Source: Maribellus comscasis (GTDB lineage Bacteria > Bacteroidota > Bacteroidia > Bacteroidales > Prolixibacteraceae). Taken from it: DNA of 64,000 nucleotides. Below are positions 26,261 through 36,179 of the stretch, piece after piece (within the stretch, counting starts at the first letter, position 1; every line of letters starts with the position of its first letter). The stretch covers positions 5,220,001 through 5,284,000 of the forward strand of contig NZ_CP046401.1 of NCBI RefSeq assembly GCF_009762775.1, read 5' to 3'. Both the position numbers and the translations under genes were made by a program. The notes beneath the pieces are model-generated. The model made no database searches. It was not told the DNA's origin and was given only the letters and a program-made list of their open reading frames with translations.

Positions 26261-27771
26261 ATGAAACTGATTGAACAAATACAAAAAGGCGAAAGCAAAA
26301 CGCTCGAATTGAAAAAAGCACTGCCTAAAAATGAGAATATTGCCAAAACGGTCATTGCCTTCTCGAATACCAGTGGAGGTAAACTGATTATCGGCGTAAA
26401 TGACAATCGAGAAATTGTAGGAATAAACGACAACGAGCTGTTTTATATACAGGATAAAATTGTCTCGGTTATCGTAGACAACTGTTCCCCTGGGATCATA
26501 CCCGAAATTTACAACGTCAATATTGAAGGCAAACTGGTATTAGTGATTGAAATCGTACGAGGCAATTTGAAACCTTATTTTTTGAAAAGCCAGGGCAAAG
26601 TAGATGGTACTTACATTCGTATTGGCGCAACCAATCGTCTTGCTGATTTGGATACGATTGCGGAACTGGAACGACAAAAACGACATACTAGTTTTGATGA
26701 AGAAATCTGCTATGAGGTTGCATTTGACCAGCTCGATATTTCTCCGTTGCTGCAGCGGTTTGAAAATATAGGTAACCCGCTAAATGAGGATAAACTAAGA
26801 AACCTGAAACTAGTTAAAACAGAAAACGGTACAACCTATCCTACCAATGCACTGATGATATTGCTTGGTAAATTTCCACATTGCACGGTAAAGTATGCCC
26901 GGTTTAAGGGAACTACTATGGACATTTTTGTCGACAAAAAGGAGTATGAAGGCGATATTTTTTCTATCCTTGAAAATACCCAAAGTTTTGTATTGAATCA
27001 CATTAACCTGAAAGCAGAAATAAAAGGACTATACCGGGAGGAAACGTATGAAATTCCGGTGGTTGCTTTACGCGAAACTTTGGTCAATGCCTTAATTCAC
27101 AGGGATTACGTGAATCAAGGGCGGGATATTAAAGTGGGGGTTTACAAATGATATTGTAAACATCGTGTCTCTAGGCAGTTTACCCAGCAACATTACCATT
27201 GAAGATATTTTTAACGGACGTAGTGAAGCGAGGAATCGGGTAATTGCCCTTATTTTTAAAGAGTTGGGTCTGATTGAACAATGGGGAAGTGGAATAAACC
27301 GGATTATCAATGCATGCAAGGAACAAGGTTTGCCAACTCCTAAAATTGATGAGAAGAACGATTTCTTTGATGTTGAGATTATACGGTCGATCCCAACCGA
27401 TTCAGACCGATTCAGACTGATTGCTGAGGGAAGTTCGGCGGAAACCGGCGGATTATAATGAACAGGAAAAAGTTGTGCTGGATTATCTGTTTGAGAATAG
27501 TTCTATAAAATCCGGGAAGGTTGAAGAATTGCTCAGGATAAAGGATAGCAGGTCTCGGGAACTGTTAAAACAAATGCTGGATAAAGGCTATATTGAAAGA
27601 CACGGACAAGGCAGAAGCACTTTCTACACGATTGCTGAAAAGGAGGAAAAGGCTTGTGATAGAGGGAAGCCATGTGCGGCAGGCAGTATATTTGCTGAAA
27701 TAGCTAAATATGAAACACTGCTCTGGTTTGTAAAATTTAAAGAGTTCATATGCAAGGAATTTAAATTTTAA
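26261..27771 (+). pseudogene. AlbA_2 (RecG-like/schlafen) ATP-binding regulator, two frameshifts
   Basis: Frame one (26261-27151) encodes an AlbA_2 domain (GESKTLELKKALP, GGKLIIGVNDN) and the start of the GHKL-like part (RETLVNALIHRDY). It stops at 27149 after VGVYK. The next frame resumes with DIVNIVSLGSLPSNITIEDI and GLIEQWGSGINRI, which is what the family has next; one A too many at about 27145-27148 explains it. A second shift near 27440-27455 moves to a winged-helix end (VEELLRIKDSRSRELLKQML). So the gene is broken, or the run of A is misread. Probably element cargo. Confidence 0.75.
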
Positions 27772-27818
27772 ATACATTGTGTGCAAATAAGCAGCTAGTT
27801 ATTATTTTTTTAAGCTCA

Positions 27819-28255
27819 TGAAAATAGAACACATAGATCAGCATCATCAACTTTTTTCAGATGTAATAACTCTTGGGAAGAAACATTCTCCAACTTTAGG
27901 ATTTATGCCTGATGGTGGGTTTATTGACCATGCTTGGAAAAATGTATAATTATCACACACAATAGAGCTGAACTAATTGGCTATCTTATGTTCCGACTCG
28001 TTTCCCGTCATTCCAGAATTTCCATTGTCCATCTGTGTTAGAGAAGAATATAGAGGACAGAGTATTACGACAAAACTACTGGATGAATTAAGGCGAAAAT
28101 ACGAAGCGACGCACATGGGGATCTCTCTAAGTTGCAGAGCTGATTACTTACATGCAACTGAACTATGTAAAAGATATAGACGGCTTATCTACAAGGGTTT
28201 TAGAAAAAATACCAGCACTCATAGTGTTACAGTATATAAACAAATTTGTAATTAA
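27819..28255 (+). pseudogene. GNAT N-acetyltransferase remnant
   Basis: The fragment starting at ATG 27819 reads KKHSPTLGFMPDGGFIDHAW, the usual N-terminal part of one GNAT subfamily, and stops at about 27948. Coding resumes in other frames: GYLMFRLVSRHSR from about 27980, then VREEYRGQSITTKLLDEL, the acetyl-CoA loop, to a stop at 28255. At least one stop and one frameshift break the gene. Confidence 0.65.
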
Positions 28256-28549
28256 TCAGCCCATCGGCAGAGTCAAGCATACTTTAGCTTCTTAATTCCG
28301 CCAACGGGTACTATAATGATATGTTAGTCACCATTTATTCCATGATATTAAATCAAGGAATAAATAGAATCTCAATAAAAATTGATTATTCCTTGAGTTT
28401 AGAGTAGTTATTTCCCTAATTTTAGATTGCTTTGTTTTCGGAAGAGCTATAAAACAGGAAAGGCATCAGAATTATTTGTTAAAATATGGAGTGGCGTTCA
28501 TAAAATGCCACTCAGTACACAGTTAATTCTAATTTAAATCACAAAAGAA
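28256..28549. other. Intergenic region, boundary between decayed cargo and LytTR gene
   Basis: About 290 bp, A+T-rich. It holds one hairpin, GAGTGGC (28489-28495) with GCCACTC (28507-28513), about 40 bp before the LytTR gene, and a looser repeat ATTTATTCC/GGAATAAAT near 28335-28367. I see no att site or tRNA end. Confidence 0.35.
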
Positions 28550-29395
28550 ATGTCAAATAATATCATAAATCAATTTATTACCTTATCAAAAAAGTATTTT
28601 AAGATTTATTTGGTAGTCAGCATTTCTATTTTCCTGTTTATTCTGTTTTTTCAACCTTTCTCTTCGCATAAATTCGAACCAGAAAATAAAAATTTGTTCA
28701 TTGGGGGTTATGGTTTAATAATTTTCATTATTCAGGTAGTAATACAAATTATTTTTCAGCGCCACCTTCTTCGCAACAATATAGATGGTGAATATAATCC
28801 ATTGCTGAATTCTCTGTATTACTTTTCGCAGATAGCTTTAACAAGTGTTGCTTTTGTTTTTTATACCCGGTATGTGGGAAAAACAGATATTACATTTAAT
28901 ATTGTGTTACGTGTTGTAGTTATTAGCTTGAGTGTTCCCGTTACCATACATTTGAAAAATACTCTTTCATCAATACACATTAAAAACAAAAGATTACTCG
29001 AAGAAATCAGGGAGATGCAGGATAAGCTGAGACAATTCTCTGAAAATTATGCAAATAAGTTTATTGAGTTGGAGTCTGAGAACGAATTGGATAATATTAA
29101 AGTCCAGGTGTCGGAGATTGTTTTTGTAAGATCAGCGGACAATTATGTAGAAGTGGGTTTTGTTGAAGGTGGCGAACTTAAAAAGAAAATGATTCGGAAT
29201 ACCCTGAAGAATATTGAAAAACAATTGAAGGAGTTCAACAATTTTGTGCGAACACACCGATCCTGTATCGTCAATATTCAATACATCAAAAAGCTGAATA
29301 AAAACTTTAATACCTATTGGTTATCACTGGACGATTCGCAGGAGACAATCCCTGTGTCCCGTCAGTATTTAATGACTGTAAAGGACTTACTGTAA
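28550..29395 (+). CDS. Membrane-anchored LytTR transcription regulator
   Basis: 281 aa. Four hydrophobic segments in residues about 18-140 (with LVVSISIFLFILFFQPF), a short coiled coil (about 140-170), then a LytTR DNA-binding domain (about 175-281: IVFVRSADNYVEVGF and FVRTHRSCIVNIQYI). These one-component membrane regulators are frequent in Bacteroidota. The next two genes, a radical SAM protein and a desaturase, are the likely targets; lipid or membrane state could be the signal, but that is inference. Confidence 0.88.
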   Translation: MSNNIINQFITLSKKYFKIYLVVSISIFLFILFFQPFSSHKFEPENKNLFIGGYGLIIFIIQVVIQIIFQRHLLRNNIDGEYNPLLNSLYYFSQIALTSVAFVFYTRYVGKTDITFNIVLRVVVISLSVPVTIHLKNTLSSIHIKNKRLLEEIREMQDKLRQFSENYANKFIELESENELDNIKVQVSEIVFVRSADNYVEVGFVEGGELKKKMIRNTLKNIEKQLKEFNNFVRTHRSCIVNIQYIKKLNKNFNTYWLSLDDSQETIPVSRQYLMTVKDLL

Positions 29396-29625
29396 GCTTC
29401 AGGGGCGAATGTCATTCAGTATTAATTTTTAGCACTCGTCTTTTCAAATTGGATCCTATCCCAAAAACTTCGTATTAATCCCTTTCATTTTATTTCGGCA
29501 AAATCGTACCGTATTTTTAGATCGTTTAAATACCAAATGGATTGTAAAAAGTTGCCTTTATAAAAAGTGTAAAACTTGAAATCTGGGAGATAGAAGGTTT
29601 TAATCCATTAAAAATTAATGATTTT

Positions 29626-31125
29626 ATGAAAGTACTGATGATATATCCGAAATACCCTGATACTTACTGGAGTTTTACGCATGCATTAAAGTTTATTTCC
29701 AAGAAAGCCGCCGTGCCTCCATTGGGATTAATCACCGTTTCGGCGATGTTGCCTGAAAACTGGCAGAAAAAATTGATCGATTTAAATATTGAAGAACTTA
29801 ACAGTGATGATATAAAGTGGGCGGATTATGTTTTTTTAAGTAGTATGTACGTTCAGAAAGAGTCGGTGACCGAGATTTTAGCCACGTGTAAAGATTACCC
29901 GGTAAAAGTTATAGCTGGTGGCCCTCTGTTTACGCAGGAATACAACAATTATCCTCAGATAGACCATTTCATTTTAAACGAAGCAGAAATTACGCTACCC
30001 CTGTTTTTATCCGATTTGCAAAACGGTTCCCCGCTAAAAAGAATTTACCAGACAGATAAATATGCAGATTTATTGGTTTCTCCGGTTCCTGATTTTCATT
30101 TACTGAATATGAAAGCCTATGCTTCAATGAGTCTCCAGGTTTCAAGAGGTTGCCCTTTTTCATGTGACTTTTGTGAAATTACTGCCCTGCTCGGACACAA
30201 AGTAAGGATGAAAAGCTCGAAACAGGTAATAAATGAATTGGAAGCATTGTACAAACTTAATTGGAAAGGACTGGTCTCTGTAGTTGATGACAATTTCATT
30301 GGGAACAAGAAAGTTATAAAAATGAAGTTGCTTCCTTCAATAATCAAATGGATGGAAATGCATAATCATCCGTTTAGCTTTAATGCCCAAACATCAATAA
30401 ACCTGGCAGACGATGATCAGTTGCTAACCTTGATGCGCGAAGCAGGATTCATTTCGACTTTTATCGGAATTGAGACCCCGGTAGAAGAGTCGTTGCAAAA
30501 CTGCCATAAAGTTCAGAATGAAAACCGGAATCTGCTGGAAAATGTAAAACAAATCCAGAAAGCCGGGTTGCAGGTTTCCGGTGGGTTTATTGTAGGTTTC
30601 GACAGCGATACATCCTCTGTATTTCAGCGACAAATCGATTTTATTCAGAAAAGCGGAATTGTCTCGGCAATGGTAGGCTTGCTCAACGCCCCGAAAAATA
30701 CAAAGCTGTATAAACAAATGCAGGAAGAAAACAGGCTAACTGTTGATGCAACCGGGAGTAATACCGATTTTACAATGAATTTTATTCCCAGAATGGATAA
30801 ACAGAAATTGCTGGAAGGTTACTATCGCATTATAAATAATATTTATAAAGAGAAGCCTTATTACAAACGTATCAGGGAACTATTCCGGAATTACAAACCA
30901 ATAAAAACACGTAAAAGTGATATTGATTTATCACGGCTCAAGGCGTTTTTAAAATCAATTTTTGTTTTAGGTCTATTAAATAGAGGCAGGTTTGAATATT
31001 GGAAGTTTATGATATGGACCATCGTAAACAAACCAAAACTACTGGAAGAAGCTATTACTTTTTCTGTTTACGGTTATCATTTCAGAACCGTTTACGGACT
31101 TAGACAAGTCGGGCGTAGATATTAA
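29626..31125 (+). CDS. B12-binding radical SAM protein (DUF4070 C-terminus)
   Basis: 499 aa. N-terminal cobalamin-binding-like domain (about 1-140, without an obvious complete DxHxxG), radical SAM core with SRGCPFSCDFCEITALLGHK (CxxxCxxC cluster ligands, about 167-186) and a DUF4070-type C-terminal part (NFIPRMDKQKLLEGYYRI). Enzymes of this class often methylate unactivated carbons; HpnP is a named member of the DUF4070 group. It lies 56 nt ahead of a desaturase, so a lipid substrate is plausible but unproven. Confidence 0.85.
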   Translation: MKVLMIYPKYPDTYWSFTHALKFISKKAAVPPLGLITVSAMLPENWQKKLIDLNIEELNSDDIKWADYVFLSSMYVQKESVTEILATCKDYPVKVIAGGPLFTQEYNNYPQIDHFILNEAEITLPLFLSDLQNGSPLKRIYQTDKYADLLVSPVPDFHLLNMKAYASMSLQVSRGCPFSCDFCEITALLGHKVRMKSSKQVINELEALYKLNWKGLVSVVDDNFIGNKKVIKMKLLPSIIKWMEMHNHPFSFNAQTSINLADDDQLLTLMREAGFISTFIGIETPVEESLQNCHKVQNENRNLLENVKQIQKAGLQVSGGFIVGFDSDTSSVFQRQIDFIQKSGIVSAMVGLLNAPKNTKLYKQMQEENRLTVDATGSNTDFTMNFIPRMDKQKLLEGYYRIINNIYKEKPYYKRIRELFRNYKPIKTRKSDIDLSRLKAFLKSIFVLGLLNRGRFEYWKFMIWTIVNKPKLLEEAITFSVYGYHFRTVYGLRQVGRRY

Positions 31126-31181
31126 ATCAGCAAAGAAAATTCCCGCAACATTCATAAACAATAATATTGAAAATTAGAAAC

Positions 31182-32318
31182 ATGGTAAATATTAAATATT
31201 CAAAAAACAGGCTCGATTTTACAACTGAATTACGGAATTCTGTAAACGCATATTTCAGTAAAAACAATATTCAGCCATATGGAAACCGGAAGATCTATTT
31301 AAAATCTGCTTTTATGATCACATTGTATCTTGCCCCGTTTATACTGATGGTTTCGGGAGCTATAAGCTCTGTTCCCCTGGTTCTGTTGTGCTGGATCACT
31401 ATGGGGCTTGGAATGTCAGGACTTGGAATGGGAACCATGCATGATGCCAATCATGGTTCCTTTTCAAAAAACCAAAAGGTGAACCGTTTTTTTGGCAATT
31501 CGTTGTACCTGCTTGGAGGATTTCCGACCAACTGGCGTTACCAGCATAACACGCTTCACCACGGATTTACAAACATAGAAGGACATGATGAGGATATTGC
31601 ACCTCCCGGAATATTGAGGTTTTCGCCACATAGTCCGTTAAAAAAAATACACCGCTATCAGCACATTTATGCATGGTTCTTTTACAGTTTAATGACAATC
31701 TCGTGGATTGTAGCCAAAGATTTTAAACGATTAAAAAAATATAAGGATACAGGAGCGAAATTAGGTGGCAAACGAAAGTTCAGCAGGTTGTTTGTTGATG
31801 TAACTATCTCGAAGATTATTTATTACAGTGTGTTCCTCTTAATTCCGTTGTTGACAGTTCCTGTAGCATGGTATTGGATAATTTGCGGTTTTTTGGTGAT
31901 GCATTTTACAAGCGGATTGGTGTTAAGCACAATTTTTCAAACCGCTCATGTGGTTCCTACTTCGGAATATCCGATTCCCGACGAGGACGGCGAACTTAAT
32001 AATAACTGGGCGGTACATCAATTATACACAACTTGTAATTATGCGCCGGGAAGCAAGATATTTTCCTGGCTCATTGGTGGACTGAACTACCAGGTGGAGC
32101 ACCATTTGTTTCCTTACATTAGTCACATACATTACAGAGATATATCACAAATTGTGCAGACAAAAACAAAGGAATTCGGGCTACCATACCATGTTAACAA
32201 GAGTTTTGCAAAAGCAGTATGGCAGCACATTAAAATGCTAAAGTTGCTTGGTGAGTATAATGGCTTAGTTAAACAAACTGCTCAGGTTTCTAAAAACCAT
32301 AAGGTCGCAGCAATTTAG
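31182..32318 (+). CDS. Membrane fatty-acid desaturase
   Basis: 378 aa from ATG 31182 (a TTG five codons upstream is less likely). Three histidine boxes are visible: HDANHGS (about 87-93), HNTLHHG (about 120-126) and QVEHHLFP (about 302-309; the Q-x-x-HH form is typical of front-end or linoleoyl-CoA-type desaturases). Several membrane helices. Paired with the radical SAM gene; the two could act in turn on acyl chains. A free-standing electron donor is needed, since no cytochrome b5 domain is seen. Confidence 0.9.
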   Translation: MVNIKYSKNRLDFTTELRNSVNAYFSKNNIQPYGNRKIYLKSAFMITLYLAPFILMVSGAISSVPLVLLCWITMGLGMSGLGMGTMHDANHGSFSKNQKVNRFFGNSLYLLGGFPTNWRYQHNTLHHGFTNIEGHDEDIAPPGILRFSPHSPLKKIHRYQHIYAWFFYSLMTISWIVAKDFKRLKKYKDTGAKLGGKRKFSRLFVDVTISKIIYYSVFLLIPLLTVPVAWYWIICGFLVMHFTSGLVLSTIFQTAHVVPTSEYPIPDEDGELNNNWAVHQLYTTCNYAPGSKIFSWLIGGLNYQVEHHLFPYISHIHYRDISQIVQTKTKEFGLPYHVNKSFAKAVWQHIKMLKLLGEYNGLVKQTAQVSKNHKVAAI

Positions 32319-32534
32319 ACCAACAAATTTGATGAAATATTTTATTAGAAGGGACATCTGTTACTTGCAGATGGAAGCTGACTTGCCGGGACGCGGATAA
32401 TGGTTCTGGTATAACCCACGGTTGCCGACGGTGCGAGTATGTTTCATCTTGTTCTATGAAAACAAGACCAGATTTGACGAGAGTTTTTACGAAAGTAGTA
32501 TCCAACCTGAGAAAAAAGTAACAATGTGTAAAAT

Positions 32535-32565
32535 ATAAAAGGGATTCCTAGCTAAACCCTTTTAT
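32535..32565. terminator. Hairpin between desaturase and hflK
   Basis: ATAAAAGGG (32535-32543) pairs perfectly with CCCTTTTAT (32557-32565), loop 13 nt. The T-containing 3' arm makes it a plausible intrinsic terminator for the desaturase transcript. The rest of the 288-bp gap shows no gene that I recognise. Confidence 0.5.
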
Positions 32566-32606
32566 TAGTTGTAGCTTTCAAGATTATAAAAATCAATAGT
32601 TAAAAT

Positions 32607-33572
32607 ATGAATAATCAAGAATTTAATGTCTCTGAAATATTACAATTCATCAAAAAGCATTACATGTCAATTATTATTGTAATTGCACTGTTAATTGTTG
32701 GGTTTGGTTCATTCTTTCAGGTAGGCACAGAAGAAGAGGGAGTGGTAACGCGTTTAGGAAAGCACGTACGTACGGTTACTCCCGGGTTAAAAATGAAAAT
32801 ACCTTTTGCGGAAAAGGTGTACAAGGTGCCGGTTGAAAGGCAAAAAAAGCAGGAATTTGGCTTTCGCACACAGCAGGCAGGGGTAAGGACAGAATACAGT
32901 CGTACAGGTTCTGTTACGGAAGACGAAGCGATAATGCTAACCGGTGATTTGAACCTTGCCAATGTTCAGTGGGTGGTTCAATACCGCGTAAACGATCCTT
33001 ACAATTATTTGTTTAAAGTACGCAACCCTGATAACACCCTTCGCGATCTTTCCGAAGCTATTACAAGGCAGATTGTTGGCGACAGAACAGTTAATGAGGT
33101 ATTAACTGTTGGAAGGGCGGAAATTGCCAGTGAGGTAAAAGTCCTGTTGCAGGAGATATCCAAAGAATATTCACTGGGAATTGAGATAGCCCAGGTTGTG
33201 TTACAGGACATCAACCCCCCGGAATCGGTAAAACAGGCTTTCAATGCAGTAAATGAAGCACAGCAGGAAAGAGAAACCCTTATTAACGAAGCCAAATCAG
33301 AATACAACAAGGTAATTCCCCGAGCCAGGGGACAGGCGGAAGAAACCATTCAAAAAGCTGAGGGATACGCAACTCAGCGCGTGAACAATGCACAGGGAGA
33401 AGTGGCCAGGTTTAATGCTCTTTACGAAGAGTATGTTCAGGCTCCCGAAGTAACCAAAAGGAGAATTTACCTTGAAACATTACAGGATGTTCTACCCAAA
33501 TTGGGAGATAAGATTATCACTTCAGAGAAGGGCAACAACATGATTCCCCTCCTTAAAAAAGAATTGAATTAG
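32607..33572 (+). CDS. hflK: HflK, SPFH-domain protease regulator
   Basis: 321 aa. Membrane helix about 20-38, SPFH/Band 7 domain (about 40-230, GVVTRLGKHVRTVTPGLK) and a coiled-coil tail rich in Ala/Glu. With HflC it forms a membrane cage around FtsH and modulates degradation of membrane proteins. Intact copy; a second, broken copy lies at 42.5-43.5 kb. The hflC start is 34 nt further on. Confidence 0.92.
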   Translation: MNNQEFNVSEILQFIKKHYMSIIIVIALLIVGFGSFFQVGTEEEGVVTRLGKHVRTVTPGLKMKIPFAEKVYKVPVERQKKQEFGFRTQQAGVRTEYSRTGSVTEDEAIMLTGDLNLANVQWVVQYRVNDPYNYLFKVRNPDNTLRDLSEAITRQIVGDRTVNEVLTVGRAEIASEVKVLLQEISKEYSLGIEIAQVVLQDINPPESVKQAFNAVNEAQQERETLINEAKSEYNKVIPRARGQAEETIQKAEGYATQRVNNAQGEVARFNALYEEYVQAPEVTKRRIYLETLQDVLPKLGDKIITSEKGNNMIPLLKKELN

Positions 33573-33605
33573 AAGCCCAAAATCAATTTGTTAAAAAGAA
33601 TAACA

Positions 33606-34553
33606 ATGAATAAAAAAAATAAAATAGTACTTGTTGCAGCAATAATTATTGCCGGCATTATTGTGCTGTCACAAAGTCTTTACATCGTAAACGAAACGCA
33701 ACAGGTGGTAGTAACCCAATTCGGAAGACCAGTGGGCAATGCTGTAACCGAACCCGGGCTGAAATTCAAAACACCTTTTGTGCAGAAAGCGAATTATTTC
33801 GAAAAGCGGTATATGGAATGGGACGGCGATCCCAATCAGATTCCCACAAAAGAAAAAAAATTCATCTTTGTTGACAGTTACGCGCGCTGGCATATTACCG
33901 ACCCGTTGCAGTTTTACAAACGTCTCACCAACGAGCGGGGAGCCCAAAGCAGGCTCGACGATATAATCGATGGCGAAACACGCGACCAGGTAGCCAGCCA
34001 CAGTCTAGAAGAAGTTGTTAGAAATACGAACCGGCAAGCTGATACGACAGCTAAAATAAGTGATATAATCGAAGATTCTCTTGCCGTCATCGAAGTGGGC
34101 AGAAAAAGAATTCAGAATATCATTCAGGAAACAGTCAACGAAGAAACAAAAGATTTGGGCATCGAAATTCTTGATTTCAGGTTTAAGCGTATCAATTATG
34201 TGGAGGATGTCAGGGAACGGGTTTACGACCGCATGAAAAGCGAGCGAATCCGTATTGCCGACAAATTCAGGTCGGAAGGTGAAGGCGAGGCTTCAAGGAT
34301 TAACGGAGAAAAAGAGCGCGAATTGAACCAGATACAATCTGTGGCATACAAAAAAGCGGAAACAATTAAAGGAAAAGCGGATGCTGAAGCTGCCCGCATC
34401 TATGCCAACGCCTATAATAAATCAAGAAGCTCAAGAGAATTGTACAGCTTTATGAAAAGTATGGAAACTTTTGAAAATACGTTTGATTCCACTACTACCA
34501 TTATTCTTTCAACCGACAATGAATTATACAAATACCTGAAAAGCATGGAATAA
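33606..34553 (+). CDS. hflC: HflC, SPFH-domain partner of HflK
   Basis: 315 aa from ATG 33606 (TTG at 33588 is less likely). One N-terminal membrane helix and a Band 7 domain with the HflC-typical LTNERGAQSRLDDIIDGE and ADKFRSEGEGEASRINGEKE. Forms a complex with HflK. The AraC-type gene downstream begins 30 nt later, so the three may share a transcript. Confidence 0.92.
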   Translation: MNKKNKIVLVAAIIIAGIIVLSQSLYIVNETQQVVVTQFGRPVGNAVTEPGLKFKTPFVQKANYFEKRYMEWDGDPNQIPTKEKKFIFVDSYARWHITDPLQFYKRLTNERGAQSRLDDIIDGETRDQVASHSLEEVVRNTNRQADTTAKISDIIEDSLAVIEVGRKRIQNIIQETVNEETKDLGIEILDFRFKRINYVEDVRERVYDRMKSERIRIADKFRSEGEGEASRINGEKERELNQIQSVAYKKAETIKGKADAEAARIYANAYNKSRSSRELYSFMKSMETFENTFDSTTTIILSTDNELYKYLKSME

Positions 34554-34583
34554 AGGGACTATCGTTCTATAATTAATGCTATT

Positions 34584-35144
34584 TTGAAGTTGTACATTAA
34601 AAATATGGTTTGCATACGCTGCCAAATGGTGGTGAAAGCTGAATTGGAAAAAATTGGGCTACCATATACTGATGTGAAAATAGGGGAAGCTGATATTATC
34701 GGAAGTGTGGAGGCTGAACAATTAAAACAGCTAGGAACGGCATTAAAAAAATCCGGGCTACTTTTAATGGATGACAAAAAAAGTATCCTCGTTGAAAAAA
34801 TAAAAAGTGCAATTATCGAACTGGTGCATTACACCGAGGAGCAGATTAAAGTGAACCTTTCAGATTATCTCAGTGAAAAACTGAATTACGATTATACTTA
34901 CCTGGCCAATCTTTTTTCAGAAGTTAAAGGCATTACAATTGAGAAGTTTTACCTCACACACAAAATTGAAAAGGTAAAGGAACTCATTGTTTATGATGAG
35001 CTAAATCTTACTGAAATTGCCTATAAAATGCATTACAGCAGCGTTGCCCACCTGTCAAATCAGTTCAAAAAAATTACCGGACTTACTCCTTCCCATTTCA
35101 AAAAGCTAAAGAATAAAAGGCGGGATACACTTGAGGAAGTGTGA
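34584..35144 (+). CDS. AraC-type regulator with N-terminal HMA-like (CxxC) domain
   Basis: 186 aa. Residues about 1-60 look like a heavy-metal-associated-type domain with an intact Cys pair (NMVCIRCQMVV), and about 85-180 form an AraC DNA-binding domain (ELNLTEIAYKMHYSSVAHLS). The start is TTG 34584: the paralogue at 61284 starts with ATG at the same place (MILKIKNME against MKLYIKNMV). The Cys pair suggests sensing of a metal or thiol/redox signal, which is inference. It follows hflKC and is a candidate to bind the repeated promoter element of this island. Confidence 0.82.
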   Translation: MKLYIKNMVCIRCQMVVKAELEKIGLPYTDVKIGEADIIGSVEAEQLKQLGTALKKSGLLLMDDKKSILVEKIKSAIIELVHYTEEQIKVNLSDYLSEKLNYDYTYLANLFSEVKGITIEKFYLTHKIEKVKELIVYDELNLTEIAYKMHYSSVAHLSNQFKKITGLTPSHFKKLKNKRRDTLEEV

Positions 35145-35186
35145 ATAATTCGGGGCATAAGAAACAAAGGATTATAAATTAAAAGG

Positions 35187-35492
35187 ATGCTCATGAATCA
35201 CAATGAAAAATATTATCTGCAGGAAATCTTTGAAAAATTTATTCAACCTAACTTTTCAATTGCTGATTATATTATTTTTTTTGAATGGGATAATATAACC
35301 AGGAATTACCGCTATGTAGTAACACCGAAGGAAAACAAATTCATTAGTTTTTATTTGCATAAGCATGATAAAATTGATGATTTTAAAATGGTTGTAATTT
35401 ACACAAGTGTTGGAGAATTCAATTCTCATAATACGCAAAAATTATTGTTTTTGATAGCTCACGATGATTTGGAGCGATTTAACCATTTCTAA
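35187..35492 (+). CDS. Small hypothetical protein, possibly cut by an in-frame stop
   Basis: 101 aa, hydrophilic and rich in aromatic residues; no family recognised. ATG 35187 has an AAAGGA site nearby. After TAA at 35490 the same frame stays open with ordinary residues (QDFIDDLNEKSFKESPFDF) until TAG at 35586, so the ancestral protein may have been 133 aa. Between here and 35740 no other gene is seen. Confidence 0.45.
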   Translation: MLMNHNEKYYLQEIFEKFIQPNFSIADYIIFFEWDNITRNYRYVVTPKENKFISFYLHKHDKIDDFKMVVIYTSVGEFNSHNTQKLLFLIAHDDLERFNHF

Positions 35493-35740
35493 CAGGATTT
35501 TATTGATGATTTAAACGAAAAAAGTTTTAAAGAATCTCCCTTTGATTTCTATATTCCCTTTTTTGTTAAAAGTGGAAAAAAGGAATAGTCCCCAAAGTAT
35601 TGTTATAATCACTCTCCAGTAACTCAAAGCTTTTATTTATACATAGTTTTTTTAAACCTGTTATTGGAGAAATAAATTTTTAATTCATCCTTATATCACA
35701 AAAATTCTTTGGCTTGGAAAAGAAGGGTGTTAAAACAAAT

Positions 35741-35805
35741 GTGTGAATTATGTAAGTTATAGATTTAATAGTATAACATGTTGCATTTTGTATTAAGTAC
35801 TTTTA
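35741..35805 (+). promoter_or_regulatory. Stress-island promoter element, copy A
   Basis: GTGTGAATTATGTAA at 35741-35755, 12 nt, ATAGTATAAC at 35768-35777, 20 nt, then TACTTTTA at 35798-35805 as -7 box. It points at the cupin gene, whose ATG (35810) follows after only 4 nt, so that mRNA would be leaderless or nearly so. Confidence 0.7.
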
Positions 35806-35809
35806 GCAT

Positions 35810-36115
35810 ATGCAGGATAGAGAGATTGAGAAATCGAAGCAACATGTCTTGACTGAAATTGCCGAGTATGCAAGCGATTCAGTTATGAGTAAAACAATTA
35901 TCAGGAAACCAACCGGAAATGTTAGAGTTATGGCATTTGATACTGGTAAGATATTGCCAGAGATTATTTTGCCTTTCGATATATTTATTCAAATCATAGA
36001 AGGGGATGCTGAAATAGTAATAAATAAACATTCAAACCTTCTAAAGACAGGGGAAGTGATTGTAATTCCAGCTCACACTTCTTATTATATCAAGGCCAGC
36101 AAAAGATTAAAATGA
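35810..36115 (+). CDS. Cupin-domain protein, probable C-terminal frameshift
   Basis: 101 aa single cupin fold: SKTIIRKPTGNVRVMAFD, then IQIIEGDAEIVI and KTGEVIVIPAHTSYYIKA. The expected metal-ligand histidines of the first cupin motif are largely missing, so catalysis is doubtful. It ends at RLK; a one-base shift near 36108-36112 would continue as KMISTLIKAGMKK, similar to the usual end of these proteins. Driven by promoter copy A. May be a small stress-response or sensor protein. Confidence 0.65.
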   Translation: MQDREIEKSKQHVLTEIAEYASDSVMSKTIIRKPTGNVRVMAFDTGKILPEIILPFDIFIQIIEGDAEIVINKHSNLLKTGEVIVIPAHTSYYIKASKRLK

Positions 36116-36179
36116 TTTCAACATTGATAAAAGCGGGTATGAAGAAAACACATTATAATAATATCTTAAAATAAAAAAT

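Noticed and set aside
29500..29530. LytTR binding direct repeats upstream of the radical SAM gene (ATCGT twice)
   Set aside because: Spacing of 18 bp and short matches are too weak to support an operator call.
32290..32505. Reverse-strand frame after the desaturase
   Set aside because: No recognisable domain, no start signal and it overlaps the desaturase end; considered a chance frame.
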